Under the pieces are notes generated by a model. The model saw only the letters and a program-made list of their open reading frames with translations, was not told the DNA's origin and made no database searches. Positions 1 to 9,405 of a stretch of 64,000 nt of DNA are shown piece by piece. The stretch lies in contig NZ_JABSOE010000001.1 of assembly GCF_013618865.1 (NCBI RefSeq), positions 94,503 through 158,502 on the forward strand, in the 5' to 3' direction. The first letter of the stretch is position 1; each line of letters opens with the position of its first letter. Origin of the DNA: Phocaeicola faecicola (GTDB taxonomy: Bacteria > Bacteroidota > Bacteroidia > Bacteroidales > Bacteroidaceae). Both the position numbers and the translations under genes were made by a program.

Positions 1-830
1 CTTTTGCCGACCCTCATGCACTGACGTCTTACCGCCATACCCGGGCGCACAATACGATTCTGCTGAACGGATACGGACAGGCTTTCGGACACGAGGGTTA
101 CGGTTGGATCAAGCGTCACCTGGAGGGCAGTGGCATGTCGTATGTATGCGGCGATGCCAGTCGTGCATATCAGGAGGTGACCGACCGCCAGTTCCTGGAT
201 TTGATGAAGCAGAACGGCATTGAACAGAATGCGCATTTCGGCATGGGCAAGTCGGGCATGAAGAAGTACGAGCGTCATCTGGTCTTTGTCCGTCCGGACC
301 TGGTAGTGGTATATGATGTATTGCAGGCGGAACAGCCTTCGGAATGGAGCCTGTTGCTGCATACCTTGCAGCCGTCGGCACTGGACAAGGAGGGAAGACT
401 GGAGGTGCAGACAGCACGCAGCATGGCTCAGGCTCAGGTCTATGGGTCGACGGCCCTGAAGGCAGAGGTGAGCGACCGGTATTTTTCTCCGGCAGTCGAC
501 TTCAAGAAGAAGTACAAGCAGGGTACTCCTCCGGCTTATCATGCTACGTTCAAAAATGAAGAGAAAGTGGCCGACATGCGTTTCCTGACTTTCATCCAAC
601 TGGGTGATAAGGGGGGCAGCCTGCCGGAAATCAAACCGGAAGGAAAGGGATGCTGGCGCATCGGTGAGGTATCGGTACAGGCCGAACTGGATGGTAAGAA
701 GGCACCTCGGGCCATTGTCCGCTATAAGGATCAGGTACTGGAGATTACTGCTGACAAGACGCTGCTGAAGGATGGAAAACAGCAGAAGGTAGCTGAGAAT
801 CTGCAGCCGGTGGGCAACTATGCCTTTTAA
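1..830 (+). CDS. Heparinase II/III-family polysaccharide lyase, C-terminal part (5' end outside window)
   Basis: An open frame enters from the left edge (codons begin at base 3) and runs for about 275 residues to a TAA. The fragment has the features of the C-terminal beta-sandwich of heparinase II/III-like lyases: YRHTRAHNTILLNG near the start, then GDASRAYQ, then YERHLVFVRPDLVVVYD. Lyases of this family cut uronic-acid polysaccharides by beta-elimination, usually in the periplasm. The catalytic alpha/alpha domain and the signal peptide lie outside the window, so the substrate cannot be named. Two internal methionines could be mistaken for starts, but the frame is continuous upstream of them. 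Confidence 0.85.
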   Translation, partial: FADPHALTSYRHTRAHNTILLNGYGQAFGHEGYGWIKRHLEGSGMSYVCGDASRAYQEVTDRQFLDLMKQNGIEQNAHFGMGKSGMKKYERHLVFVRPDLVVVYDVLQAEQPSEWSLLLHTLQPSALDKEGRLEVQTARSMAQAQVYGSTALKAEVSDRYFSPAVDFKKKYKQGTPPAYHATFKNEEKVADMRFLTFIQLGDKGGSLPEIKPEGKGCWRIGEVSVQAELDGKKAPRAIVRYKDQVLEITADKTLLKDGKQQKVAENLQPVGNYAF

Positions 831-855
831 GGAATCAGCCCCGGAGGCAGAATGA

Positions 856-918
856 AAATCTCCCCTTGTACGCCCTTTCATCAGTTGGATGAGGGTTCGT
901 ACAAGGGGAGATTTTTTT
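856..918. terminator. Bidirectional rho-independent terminator
   Basis: Complementary arms (aatctccccttgtacg and its complement) flank a loop of about 25 nt. A run of T follows on the plus strand and a matching run of A precedes it. It lies between the convergent lyase and rsmD genes and can serve both. Confidence 0.8.
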
Positions 919-970
919 GTCTTCAGAAAGGCTGAAACAGCTTTCCGGCAGTATCCGGATATCGGGTGAA

Positions 971-1516
971 TTATTCTTCGATGTTCTTGAAGAATGAGAA
1001 GTTCACGCTACCGTAATGCCGTTGATCGATGAAATGGGGATCCTGTTCGAAACTGAGGTCTTTCCCGTGTTCCAGAACAAAGAGGCCTTCCGGTTTCAAC
1101 AGCTTGTATTCGAATATCTTCTGAGGGATGGTACTCAGTTCTTTCAGTGCATAAGGCGGATCGGCAAAGATAAAGTCGAACTGCTCGTTGCACTTTTCGA
1201 TGTACCGGAATACATCTCCGCGGAGAGGAAGACACCGGTCGGTCTTGACTTCCTTCATGACTTTGCTGATGAATGCATGATGCTGCGGGTCTTTCTCTAC
1301 CGAAATCACCCGGTCGCAGCCTCGCGATACCAGTTCGATACTGATACTTCCGGTTCCGGCAAACAAATCCAGTGCAGTGACACCTTCCTCGAAATCGAGG
1401 TAGTTCATCAGTACGTTAAACAGATTCTCTTTTGCAAAATCGGTTGTAGGACGGGCTTTGAACGTATGGGGTACGTCAAAGCGGCGTCTTTTGTAAATAC
1501 CACTTATTACACGCAT
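971..1516 (-). CDS. rsmD: 16S rRNA (guanine966-N2)-methyltransferase RsmD
   Basis: A 181-residue class I SAM-dependent methyltransferase of the usual RsmD length. Seen in the sequence: the N-terminal MRVISGIYKRR opening, ARPTTDFAKENLFNVL, the SAM-binding LDLFAGTGSISIE and the catalytic FADPPYA motif. RsmD methylates N2 of G966 of 16S rRNA during assembly of the small subunit. Its start lies inside the 3' end of the upstream DUF3822 gene (10-nt overlap), which indicates translational coupling. It is the last gene of a three-gene minus-strand set. Confidence 0.93.
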   Translation of the reverse strand: MRVISGIYKRRRFDVPHTFKARPTTDFAKENLFNVLMNYLDFEEGVTALDLFAGTGSISIELVSRGCDRVISVEKDPQHHAFISKVMKEVKTDRCLPLRGDVFRYIEKCNEQFDFIFADPPYALKELSTIPQKIFEYKLLKPEGLFVLEHGKDLSFEQDPHFIDQRHYGSVNFSFFKNIEE

Positions 1517-2328
1517 GTCAGTAAGGTTTGCATATCAAACGGAATGGATTCCCCCTTTGTAAACTGCAGGTTTCCCAGTTCCGCCTGTGGGTTAATAATC
1601 ATAATTTTCCGGATGTAGGAGGAGAGTATCTCCTTGATTTCCTCTACGGGATACTCGGCACAGGTCAGGTACATCTCATCTTCTTCCTGGTTGTACTTCA
1701 GCTGTTTCCAGAGGTTGAGCAGGTAGTAGCAGCGGTCGTTCAGCGTGCTTGCGGCAAACGAATTGAGCAGCTGCAGCCGGTTTTCCCTGAAGCAGAAGAT
1801 GTCCATACTGCCCGGATGCAGGTTGGCATAGATGCGGTTGGCATGGGGCGCTTTATGGCGGGATACGATGTATTCTATCTGCGGACTGACTGCAGAGAAG
1901 AAACGGGCTCCCGGAAATTGCTCCGACAGAAACAGATGAGTAAGTTTGTCGATGGAAAACAGAACCGCCAGGTTACTGTGTCCCAGAATGTTGCACAGAA
2001 TAATCTCGTTGTTCTGCTTGGGAAGGTTCTGGTAGAACAGGGTTTCGGCCTGTTCGTCCTCAAAAAGTTCAAAAGGAATGGAAGTATAGCGCTGGCTGTG
2101 TACCAGTATGTTGGTTTGTCCGAAAGGCTTTTTCAGAATGGGAGTATCATTCAGAAAGGCCTTGATATTGGCAGCCATGGAGCGCTGGGTGTTGACCGGA
2201 TACCGCTGGTAGCACCCCTCTTCCGGACGCGAAGGGTGATGGATAGAAAAAGAAAATCCATCCGTACTGAGACGGATGGATAATGTATATTGTTCCGATT
2301 GGGTTAAATCAACGCAAAATTCGGTCAT
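1507..2328 (-). CDS. DUF3822 family protein
   Basis: A 273-residue Bacteroidetes protein of the DUF3822 family, function unknown. The frame extends 16 codons upstream, but that stretch lies over the end of the preceding gene; the start at MTEFCVDLTQSEQYTLSIRL gives a 4-nt gap to the upstream stop and fits family starts. No signal peptide or membrane segment is visible. The fold may be actin/ASKHA-like, as in other DUF3822 members, but I see no diagnostic residues. The close neighbours (rsmD overlapping, pseudopilin-like gene upstream) suggest one transcript; linkage to rsmD is common in Bacteroidales. Confidence 0.8.
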   Translation of the reverse strand: MTEFCVDLTQSEQYTLSIRLSTDGFSFSIHHPSRPEEGCYQRYPVNTQRSMAANIKAFLNDTPILKKPFGQTNILVHSQRYTSIPFELFEDEQAETLFYQNLPKQNNEIILCNILGHSNLAVLFSIDKLTHLFLSEQFPGARFFSAVSPQIEYIVSRHKAPHANRIYANLHPGSMDIFCFRENRLQLLNSFAASTLNDRCYYLLNLWKQLKYNQEEDEMYLTCAEYPVEEIKEILSSYIRKIMIINPQAELGNLQFTKGESIPFDMQTLLTCV

Positions 2329-2332
2329 AGAA

Positions 2333-3019
2333 TTATTCCCAGTTACCTGCGTTGTTGTTCGGCTGTTCGATGTCACCGACTTTCAAACCTGCATATTTAC
2401 CCAATTTTTCCTGCATGTCTTTCAGGTTGATCAGTTCCTGCTTGTTCAAGTCACCCAGATATACGTCGTAAGCAACCTGTGCCTGGAACAAGTTCAAAGG
2501 AGCACCTGATTTAGTAGTATCCTTGCGGATAGCCATTTCAAATTTAGCGCCGTTACCGTAAGGAACGTAAGGCAGTGAGTCAGCGTTGAATCCCTTGCCG
2601 AAGATAGTATCCAGTACAGCTACCCAAAGAGTATCACGACGGAAGTTTGTCAAACCTTCTTTTTCTACATCTTTCCAGTTACCAGTCTTTTTAGCTTTTT
2701 CAATCAGTTCGATTGCCTTCTTTTCAGTCATACCGCTGTTCAGCTGGTCGTCAGTCAGAGTTCCTTCCTTCAGGATGAAAGGCAATTTGGCTGTCTTAAC
2801 GAAATCAATCAGCGAGTCGAAATCTGCAGTATATGCACCGTTGTGCATACCACGGTATTCCTGCTGTGCCTTGCGGATGTCGATCAGACGTGCAATAATA
2901 GCTTTGTCGCGAACTTTCTTTTCTTTTTCAAAGTTGATAGGGCCCATAATACTGCCATAGCAGATGTATACCAAAGCAACAACACAGGCAGCTAACACTA
3001 GATTAATAACTGTTTTCAT
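2333..3019 (-). CDS. Membrane-anchored protein of unknown function, pseudopilin-like N-terminus
   Basis: A 228-residue protein starting MKTVINLVLAACVVALVYIC, with a single N-terminal hydrophobic helix and no lipobox, then a mostly polar domain. After the helix comes EKEKKVRDKAIIARLIDIRKAQ and a NGAYTADFDSLIDF stretch, which resembles the helix-plus-loop layout of type II secretion pseudopilins (small residues, then a long amphipathic helix, then an aromatic/Asp motif). No prepilin peptidase site is seen. The longer upstream frame was rejected because it runs through the promoter. It is the first gene of the set with DUF3822 and rsmD. The pilin resemblance is inference; the function is unknown. 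Confidence 0.7.
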   Translation of the reverse strand: MKTVINLVLAACVVALVYICYGSIMGPINFEKEKKVRDKAIIARLIDIRKAQQEYRGMHNGAYTADFDSLIDFVKTAKLPFILKEGTLTDDQLNSGMTEKKAIELIEKAKKTGNWKDVEKEGLTNFRRDTLWVAVLDTIFGKGFNADSLPYVPYGNGAKFEMAIRKDTTKSGAPLNLFQAQVAYDVYLGDLNKQELINLKDMQEKLGKYAGLKVGDIEQPNNNAGNWE

Positions 3020-3055
3020 GATAATATTTGTTTTTTTTAGTTTATATTCGTATCG

Positions 3056-3089
3056 CAAAAATAAAATAAAATACTCGAACCACGTCAAA
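3056..3089 (-). promoter_or_regulatory. Bacteroidales-type promoter of the pseudopilin-DUF3822-rsmD set
   Basis: Read on the minus strand there is TATTTTTG (matches TAnnTTTG) with TTTG 22 nt upstream, placed about 37 nt before the start codon. Confidence 0.6.
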
Positions 3090-3116
3090 GTTACGTGAAC
3101 TTTTTATGGAGCATTT

Positions 3117-4535
3117 ATGTTAAATAATGATTTATCGCAGCAAATTAAGCGAAATTTTTTCTATAAACCAACAGAAGAGCAGGAATTTACCATTAATTCT
3201 TTTGCGGATTTTTGTTTTTCTACTGATGAGGATGCCGTTTTCCTTCTGAAAGGGTATGCCGGAACCGGAAAAACGTCATTGATTGCGGCTTTGGTAAAGA
3301 CCCTGGATGAACTGAAACGGAGGTGTGTACTGCTGGCTCCTACCGGTCGGGCGGCCAAGGTGTTTTCCTTGTATTCGGGGCATCCGGCATATACGATTCA
3401 CCGCCGGATTTACCGGCAGCGTTCGTTCTCGAACGAGCTGGATAATTTCGTCATGAACCAGAACCTGCACCAGCATACGTTGTTTATTGTTGATGAGGCT
3501 TCGATGATTGCCAATGAGGGATTATCGGGCGGTGTATTCGGCACCGGACGCTTGCTGGACGACTTGATTCAGTATGTGTACGGCGGACAGGGATGCCGGC
3601 TGATGCTCATCGGTGATACGGCGCAGTTGCCTCCGGTGGGAGAGGAGGAGAGCCCTGCCTTGTCGGCTTCCATGCTGGCGGGGTATGGTCTTACGGTTAC
3701 GGAGCGGGTACTGACGCAGGTGGTGCGGCAGAAGGAGGCTTCCGGAATTCTTTACAATGCCACGGCACTCCGCTACCTGATTACGGGGGAGGAGTACGGT
3801 TGCCTGCCGAAGATCCGGACACTGGGATTTCCGGATGTCAAGGTGGTGCCGGGTTCGGAACTGATTGAGACCATCAACGAGTGTTACGACAAGGTGGGCA
3901 TGGACGAGACGATGATTATCTGCCGTTCCAACAAGCGGGCGAATCTGTACAACCGCGGGATACGTAACTCGATTCTGTACCGCGAGGAGGAACTGAGCGG
4001 GGGAGACTTGCTGATGGTGGCGAAGAACAATTACTTTTGGAGCGAGGCATATAAGGATTTTGACTTCATTGCGAACGGTGACCTGGCCGTGGTGCGCCGG
4101 GTGCGGCGGACACGGGAGATGTACGGGTTCCGGTTTGCGGATGTCTTGCTGGAGTTTCCGGATTACGACCATCTGGAGATGGAGGCAAAGGTGTTGCTGG
4201 ATACCTTGCACGTGGATTCACCGGCCTTGTCGAAGGAGCAGAGTGACCAGCTGTTTCATGGGGTATGGGAGGACTATGCGGACGTGACGACCAAGCGGGA
4301 GAAGATGAAGAAGATCAAGTCGGACCCGTGGTACAATGCCTTACAGGTGAAATATGCCTATGCGGTGACCTGTCACAAGGCGCAGGGCGGACAGTGGGAG
4401 CGGGTCTTCATCGATCAGGGATACATGACGGAGGACATGCTTTCGCCGGATTATTTCCGCTGGCTGTATACTGCACTGACCCGTGCCACGTCGGTGGCTT
4501 ATCTGGTCAACTGGCCGGAGGAGCAGACAGAGTGA
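3117..4535 (+). CDS. ATP-dependent DNA helicase, UvrD/RecD-like (SF1)
   Basis: A 472-residue superfamily 1 helicase. Visible motifs: Walker A GYAGTGKTSLI near residue 44, motif Ia LLAPTGRAAKV, Walker B FIVDEASMI, motif III LIGDTAQLPPVG, and C-terminal VTCHKAQGGQWERVF followed by YTALTRATSVAYLV, as in the UvrD_C_2 domain of RecD-type helicases. It is much shorter than RecD and has no RecBC partner here, so it is an RecD2/Pif1-like stand-alone enzyme of unknown duty in DNA repair or replication. It is divergent from the rsmD set, an arrangement common in Bacteroides. Confidence 0.88.
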   Translation: MLNNDLSQQIKRNFFYKPTEEQEFTINSFADFCFSTDEDAVFLLKGYAGTGKTSLIAALVKTLDELKRRCVLLAPTGRAAKVFSLYSGHPAYTIHRRIYRQRSFSNELDNFVMNQNLHQHTLFIVDEASMIANEGLSGGVFGTGRLLDDLIQYVYGGQGCRLMLIGDTAQLPPVGEEESPALSASMLAGYGLTVTERVLTQVVRQKEASGILYNATALRYLITGEEYGCLPKIRTLGFPDVKVVPGSELIETINECYDKVGMDETMIICRSNKRANLYNRGIRNSILYREEELSGGDLLMVAKNNYFWSEAYKDFDFIANGDLAVVRRVRRTREMYGFRFADVLLEFPDYDHLEMEAKVLLDTLHVDSPALSKEQSDQLFHGVWEDYADVTTKREKMKKIKSDPWYNALQVKYAYAVTCHKAQGGQWERVFIDQGYMTEDMLSPDYFRWLYTALTRATSVAYLVNWPEEQTE

Positions 4536-4554
4536 CTGTCTGTGTCTTCCGGAG

Positions 4555-4602
4555 AAAAAAATAATGGATTCAACAAACTTCCTATTGTTTATTGAATCCA
4601 TT
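4555..4602 (-). terminator. Terminator of tRNA-Leu
   Basis: On the minus strand a TAATGGATTCAA...TTGAATCCATTA hairpin is followed directly by seven T residues, a few bases after the 3' end of the tRNA. Confidence 0.75.
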
Positions 4603-4606
4603 ACTG

Positions 4607-4688
4607 TGCGCTTGATAGGACTCGAACCTACACGTCTCACGACACCAGATCCTAAGTCTGGCGCGGCTACCAATTACGCCACAAGCGC
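4607..4688 (-). tRNA. tRNA-Leu (anticodon UAG)
   Basis: The 82-nt minus-strand sequence folds as a tRNA: the acceptor stem GCGCTTG pairs with CAAGCGC, the anticodon arm is CCAGA-CTTAGGA-TCTGG with anticodon TAG, the T loop contains GGTTCGAGTCC, and there is a class II variable arm between them. The 3' CCA is not encoded. No integrated element sits next to it. Confidence 0.95.
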
Positions 4689-4816
4689 GATAGAGGCTTT
4701 CTATTCTTTTTCTTTATTGCTTTGCAAAGATAGACCTTTATTTTTGAATAAGCAAGTGTCTGGTGAATTTTCTTTTTCCAATACTCTGTGGGCTCCGGAG
4801 GGGTGTCCGGAGAGGC

Positions 4817-5845
4817 TTATTCCTGTTTTTTCAGTATCTGACAGGCGGTTTCGATGAGGGTATCCTTTCCTCTTTGCATGTCTTCACTGGTCATGTCGAC
4901 CTTTACATCGGGGTCTATGCCGAATTCCAGCTGTTCCATTGCGGGGTCGAACATGGGACTGGCAGAGAAGCGTATGGACCATCCGTTGGGGATTTCCGAA
5001 CTGAAGGGGAGTCCGGAACCTCCGCCGGTCTTGTCGCCTACGACGGTGACATTCGGAAACTGTTTCATGCAGTTGACAAAGTCGTTGGTGGCGCTGTACG
5101 AACGGCGGTTGGTCAGTACCACTGCTTTCTTTTGCCAGCGGATGCCGTTTGAGGGCTCGATGTATACTTCCTTGGGGGCGGAGAAGTCCTGATGTCCGGG
5201 ACCGGTCTTGTGCGAGATGTAGCCTACCAGCGTTTTCTCGTTGGTAAACCGTGCGGCCAGCTTCTGGGCTGTGGTCAGGTTGCCTCCCCCGTTGTTGCGC
5301 ACGTCGATGATGATGCCGTCGCAGATGGCCAGCCGGTTCAGGGTCTGGTCGAGATTGCCGTCGCCGATGCCGTTGGAGAAACTGGAGCAGTAGATGTATC
5401 CGATGTTGTTTTCCAGAATCTGATATTCCAGTCCGGAGGAGATGATATAGTCTTTTCCCAGATAGTTGCTCTGGATGCTGTCGCTGAAATTGCGGGGATA
5501 GCTGTCGAACCACTCCCGGTATTGTGAGGTGGCCATGGAACTGGAGAGGTTGACGTGTCCGTCACGCAGTTCGTTGACCATGTCCGAGAGGACTTCGAAC
5601 AGGTTTTCATTGGTCATCGAAGGGGTGATGCGGCGGGCATAGCGTTCGTGCACCTCGTTCCAGTCGAGCCCGTAGACTTCGTGCTTGTAGTCCAGGAAAC
5701 AGTACTGCTGGTCGATGATGCGCCAGAGCGACTCAAAGTTGGCCTCTGGTGTATTTCCGGAAACATCTTCCCGGATGCATGAGACCGACAGCAGGGAAAA
5801 TCCCGCTCCTATATATAATAATAAGGTATGTATAAACCGTTTCAT
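4817..5845 (-). CDS. S41-family peptidase, lipoprotein
   Basis: A 342-residue protein with a lipoprotein signal (LLSVSC, Cys at about residue 23), so it is probably anchored in the envelope. The C-terminal half is a tail-specific protease (S41) domain: GIIIDVRNNGGGNLTTAQKL, then VVLTNRRSYSATNDFVNCMK with the likely nucleophile serine in SYSA, then VVGDKTGGGSGLPFS. Members are serine proteases acting on unstructured C-termini; here there is no obvious PDZ domain, as in the short Bacteroidetes forms. It lies 33 nt after the DUF3316 gene, probably on the same transcript. Confidence 0.87.
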   Translation of the reverse strand: MKRFIHTLLLYIGAGFSLLSVSCIREDVSGNTPEANFESLWRIIDQQYCFLDYKHEVYGLDWNEVHERYARRITPSMTNENLFEVLSDMVNELRDGHVNLSSSMATSQYREWFDSYPRNFSDSIQSNYLGKDYIISSGLEYQILENNIGYIYCSSFSNGIGDGNLDQTLNRLAICDGIIIDVRNNGGGNLTTAQKLAARFTNEKTLVGYISHKTGPGHQDFSAPKEVYIEPSNGIRWQKKAVVLTNRRSYSATNDFVNCMKQFPNVTVVGDKTGGGSGLPFSSEIPNGWSIRFSASPMFDPAMEQLEFGIDPDVKVDMTSEDMQRGKDTLIETACQILKKQE

Positions 5846-5878
5846 GTGTATGGTAGGTGTGTGATAGAACTTGTTGAA

Positions 5879-6724
5879 TCAGAATGGGGTTACTTTCTCG
5901 GGCATGCTGACGCACCGCTTGCCGCGTATCAGCTGGAAGTTGCGCACAAAACCGATCATGAAGTCGAACGAATAGGAGTGGCTTTTCAGCTGGTTGACTT
6001 TGGCCTGCTGGATGTCGATGAGGCAGCCCGTCCGTAATACGGTACTCCGTATCGGAAAGTCGAGCGTCAGCATCTGCCGCAGCGACGGCTGGTTGTGCAG
6101 GGAAGTGAATACCACGTTCCTTCCCCCGTGCTTCAGCGAGAATATTTCGTAATAAGACTCTCCGTATTCGGGCGAGAACATGAGTCCCAGCAGCGGCAGG
6201 TTGGCCTGATAGCGCAGGGTAAACGGGCACTGGAAGAGCTGGAACTTGTAAATCAGCATGGCCGATGCGCCCAGGTTGCCGTAGGCTTTGGCCTGTGCCG
6301 GATTATTGGAGTTGCGCTGATTATACACCACTCCGCAGTTGAGGTCGATCATCGGTCCGAAGAGCAGTTTCAGCTGTTTGCCGATGCGATGCTGGTAGTG
6401 CAGTGCATAGCTCCAGTTGATCATCCCTGCATACATGTTGGCCGTCTGGGAAATGTTTTCGGTATACGAGGCCTGCACCTGAAACAGGCTTTGGCGGGAG
6501 ACTTTCCCGTTCATCAGCCGGGTCATCCGCATGCCTTCATGCACGAAACGCAACTCCGCTCCCGTGTATTCGAGGGGAGAGAGGTAGGTTTCGAACAGGT
6601 TATTGTGTCCGACACCGAACATGGCACTGCGCATGACGTAGTGCGAGGCCTTTACGCTGTCTGCCTGCGCATGGAGGCACAGGCAGGCGGTGACGGAGAA
6701 CAGTAGGGTCAATATCCGTTTCAT
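5879..6724 (-). CDS. DUF3316 family secreted/outer-membrane protein
   Basis: A 281-residue protein with a cleavable signal peptide (MKRILTLLFSVTACLCLHAQ). The mature part alternates hydrophobic and polar residues and ends in an aromatic residue (PF), as expected of a beta-barrel-like envelope protein. It matches the DUF3316 family of Bacteroidetes; function unknown. It starts 5 nt after parC and is followed by the S41 lipoprotein gene, so it appears to be the second gene of that operon. Confidence 0.75.
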   Translation of the reverse strand: MKRILTLLFSVTACLCLHAQADSVKASHYVMRSAMFGVGHNNLFETYLSPLEYTGAELRFVHEGMRMTRLMNGKVSRQSLFQVQASYTENISQTANMYAGMINWSYALHYQHRIGKQLKLLFGPMIDLNCGVVYNQRNSNNPAQAKAYGNLGASAMLIYKFQLFQCPFTLRYQANLPLLGLMFSPEYGESYYEIFSLKHGGRNVVFTSLHNQPSLRQMLTLDFPIRSTVLRTGCLIDIQQAKVNQLKSHSYSFDFMIGFVRNFQLIRGKRCVSMPEKVTPF

Positions 6725-6729
6725 GTCAG

Positions 6730-9381
6730 TTAAAAGAGGTTCATTTGTCCGTTTTCGTCTTCGCCGCCGGGAGTTGCCGTGGTTTCTTCGCTTTCGCTTT
6801 CATTCTCTGCATTCTCCTCGTTCTCTTCCGTTTCCGGACGGCGGGTAGGTTCCAGTTCCATGATTTCTCCCACGGTATAGGTCGTCAGTCGTTTTCCTTT
6901 GGCCTTGAAACTCTTGACGCCGACAAAGTCGCTGGCTTCGACAATCAGGGCATCCCTGAAACTGTCGTGTCCGCCGAAGGTGATCTGGATGCGCGGATAG
7001 GCCTCGCACGAAAGCAGTACGAACTGGTTGTCCTTGTTCTCACCCAGGTAGTTTTGCTTTTTCGCAGAGTTCTCGAAGGTAAAGCGCTTCAGGTACGGGT
7101 AGTGCTGCTGGTCGGCATCGAACAGTACGGCCGTCCATACCTTTTCGGCATCGAACTTCTCAATCAGTCGGATATCGGCATCGTAGTGGTTGTTGAGGTC
7201 GAAGCTGGTGGTATAGAAATCCCCGTTCTGGTGAACCACCAGGATGCAGTCGCCGTTGAAGAACTCGCCCAGGTACTGGCCGCGTCCGTCGTAGTTCAGA
7301 CGGAGTACGTCGTGGTCGAACCAGACTTTTCGTCCGCCCAGGGTAGAACCTCCCTTCTGTTTCAGTCCGATCTTGTGGACCTCATACTTGGTAAGCAGGT
7401 TACCCATCGACTGCTTGCCTTTGATATTGATGGTACTGAAGTCTTTTTCGAAGACCAGTTTCTTGATGTGCGGGTTGGGGCGCAGGGTCACTTTGATGAC
7501 TTCGGCCTCACCGTTGGGGTTGGCGGTAAAGTATACAATCTTCGAGCCCGGATTGCCCTGCGTGATGTCGTACTCCCTGTCGCGTATCACCGAGGTGATG
7601 TTGAAACGCTTGATGTAGTGGAAGCCTTCCTTGCCGTCGCGGTAAATCACGTTGTAGATGGTACGCTTGTCGTTCTTCTTGAAAATGTTGACATACAGTA
7701 TGTTCTTTCCGACGAAAAGCTTGTCGGAAATGCGTACGATCTTGTATTTTCCGTCCTTGTAGAAGATGATGACATCGTCGATGTCCGAACAGTTGCAGAT
7801 GTACTCGTCCTTCTTCAGTCCGGTTCCGATGAAACCTTCTTCGCGGTTGATGTACAACTTCTCGTTGGCTTCGGCTACCTTCGTGGCTACGATGGTGTCG
7901 AAACTGCGTATCTCGGTCCGCCGCGGGAAGTTCTGCCCGTACTTTTCTTTCAGACGGCTGTACCAGTCGATGGTATAGTCTGTCAGGTGGGCCAGCTTGC
8001 GGTCGATGTCTTCGATCTCGCTTTTCAGGCGTGCGATAAACTCGTCGGCCTTGTCCTTGTTGAATTTCAGGATACGGGCCATCTTGATTTCCATCAGCCG
8101 GAGAATATCCTCCTTGGTCACCTCACGCACCAGTTGCGGATAGAAAGGCGTCAGTCTTTCGTCGATGTGCATGCATGCCGCATCCATGTTCTCGGCCTGC
8201 TCGAACTGCTTGTCCTTGTAAATCCGTTCTTCGATGAATATTTTTTCGAGGGAAGCAAAATGCAGGGTCTCCAATGTCTCTCCCCGCTGGATTTCCAGCT
8301 CTTTCTGCAGCAGCGAGCGGGTGTTGTCGGTCGACTTCTTCAGTACGGCACTGACGGTAAGGAAGTGCGGCTTCTTGTTGTCGATGACGCAGCAGTTCGG
8401 GGAAATATTGACCTCGCAGTCGGTGAAGGCATACAAGGCATCCAGAGTCTTGTCGGATGAGACACCGGGAGCCAGGTGCACCAGGATTTCTACCTTTCCG
8501 GCAGTGTTGTCCTCCACCTTCTTGATTTTGATCTTTCCCTTTTCGTTGGCTTTCAGTATGGAGTCAATCAGCGAAGAGGTTGTCTTTCCGTATGGAATTT
8601 CATTGATGCACAGGGTCTTGTTGTCGATTTTCGTAATCTTGGCCCTCACACGGATGACTCCGCCCCGTTCGCCGTCGTTGTAGCGTGACACGTCGATGGC
8701 ACCTCCGGTCTGGAAGTCGGGATACAACTGGAAGTCTTCTCCTTTGAGGTAGGCGATGGCCGCGTCGCACAATTCATTGAAGTTGTGCGGCAGGATTTTG
8801 GACGACAGACCCACGGCAATACCCTCCACTCCCTGAGCGAGCAGGAGCGGGAATTTGACAGGAAGAGTCACCGGTTCCCGGTTTCGTCCGTCGTATGAAG
8901 ACTGCCATTCGGTGGTTTTGGGATTGAAGACCACATCGAGCGCGAACTTGGAAAGCCGGGCTTCGATGTAACGGGGAGCTGCCGCGCTGTCGCCGGTAAG
9001 GATGTTTCCCCAGTTACCCTGACAGTCAATCAGCAGGTCCTTCTGTCCCAGCTGTACCAGGGCGTCTCCGATGGAGGCATCTCCGTGCGGGTGGAACTGC
9101 ATGGTATGTCCTACGATGTTGGCTACTTTGTTGTAGCGGCCGTCGTCGAGGCGTTTCATGGAGTGCAGGATACGGCGCTGAACGGGTTTCAGACCGTCGT
9201 TGATGTGCGGAACGGCACGCTCCAGAATTACATACGATGCGTAATCGAGGAACCAGTTCTGGTACATGCCGCTCAACTGATGTTTTACGGCTTCGTCGGT
9301 TTGGTCTACAGGCTTATAGTCAGAATGTTCCTCTTTTTCGGGAAGGTTGTTTATCTCTTTGTCAAATGTATCTTCGCTCAT
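6730..9381 (-). CDS. parC: DNA topoisomerase IV subunit A (ParC/GyrA family)
   Basis: An 883-residue type IIA topoisomerase A subunit. The breakage-reunion domain starts near SYVILERAVPHINDGLKPVQRR; the quinolone-region HPHGDASI is at about 97-104 and the catalytic tyrosine is Tyr138 in AAPRYIE. The C-terminal DNA-wrapping region has no clear GyrA box (QRRGGKG), which together with the Bacteroides-type acidic tail (EENEENAENESE) favours topoisomerase IV over gyrase A. The enzyme decatenates and relaxes DNA together with ParE, which is not in this window. It is the first gene of the set with DUF3316 and S41. Confidence 0.88.
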   Translation of the reverse strand: MSEDTFDKEINNLPEKEEHSDYKPVDQTDEAVKHQLSGMYQNWFLDYASYVILERAVPHINDGLKPVQRRILHSMKRLDDGRYNKVANIVGHTMQFHPHGDASIGDALVQLGQKDLLIDCQGNWGNILTGDSAAAPRYIEARLSKFALDVVFNPKTTEWQSSYDGRNREPVTLPVKFPLLLAQGVEGIAVGLSSKILPHNFNELCDAAIAYLKGEDFQLYPDFQTGGAIDVSRYNDGERGGVIRVRAKITKIDNKTLCINEIPYGKTTSSLIDSILKANEKGKIKIKKVEDNTAGKVEILVHLAPGVSSDKTLDALYAFTDCEVNISPNCCVIDNKKPHFLTVSAVLKKSTDNTRSLLQKELEIQRGETLETLHFASLEKIFIEERIYKDKQFEQAENMDAACMHIDERLTPFYPQLVREVTKEDILRLMEIKMARILKFNKDKADEFIARLKSEIEDIDRKLAHLTDYTIDWYSRLKEKYGQNFPRRTEIRSFDTIVATKVAEANEKLYINREEGFIGTGLKKDEYICNCSDIDDVIIFYKDGKYKIVRISDKLFVGKNILYVNIFKKNDKRTIYNVIYRDGKEGFHYIKRFNITSVIRDREYDITQGNPGSKIVYFTANPNGEAEVIKVTLRPNPHIKKLVFEKDFSTINIKGKQSMGNLLTKYEVHKIGLKQKGGSTLGGRKVWFDHDVLRLNYDGRGQYLGEFFNGDCILVVHQNGDFYTTSFDLNNHYDADIRLIEKFDAEKVWTAVLFDADQQHYPYLKRFTFENSAKKQNYLGENKDNQFVLLSCEAYPRIQITFGGHDSFRDALIVEASDFVGVKSFKAKGKRLTTYTVGEIMELEPTRRPETEENEENAENESESEETTATPGGEDENGQMNLF

Positions 9382-9405
9382 ATACTGATTTTAAACTAAT
9401 GGAAA

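Noticed and set aside
6745..8460. Open frame of 571 codons on the plus strand
   Set aside because: It is the antisense shadow of parC, with no family features; codon structure belongs to the minus-strand gene.
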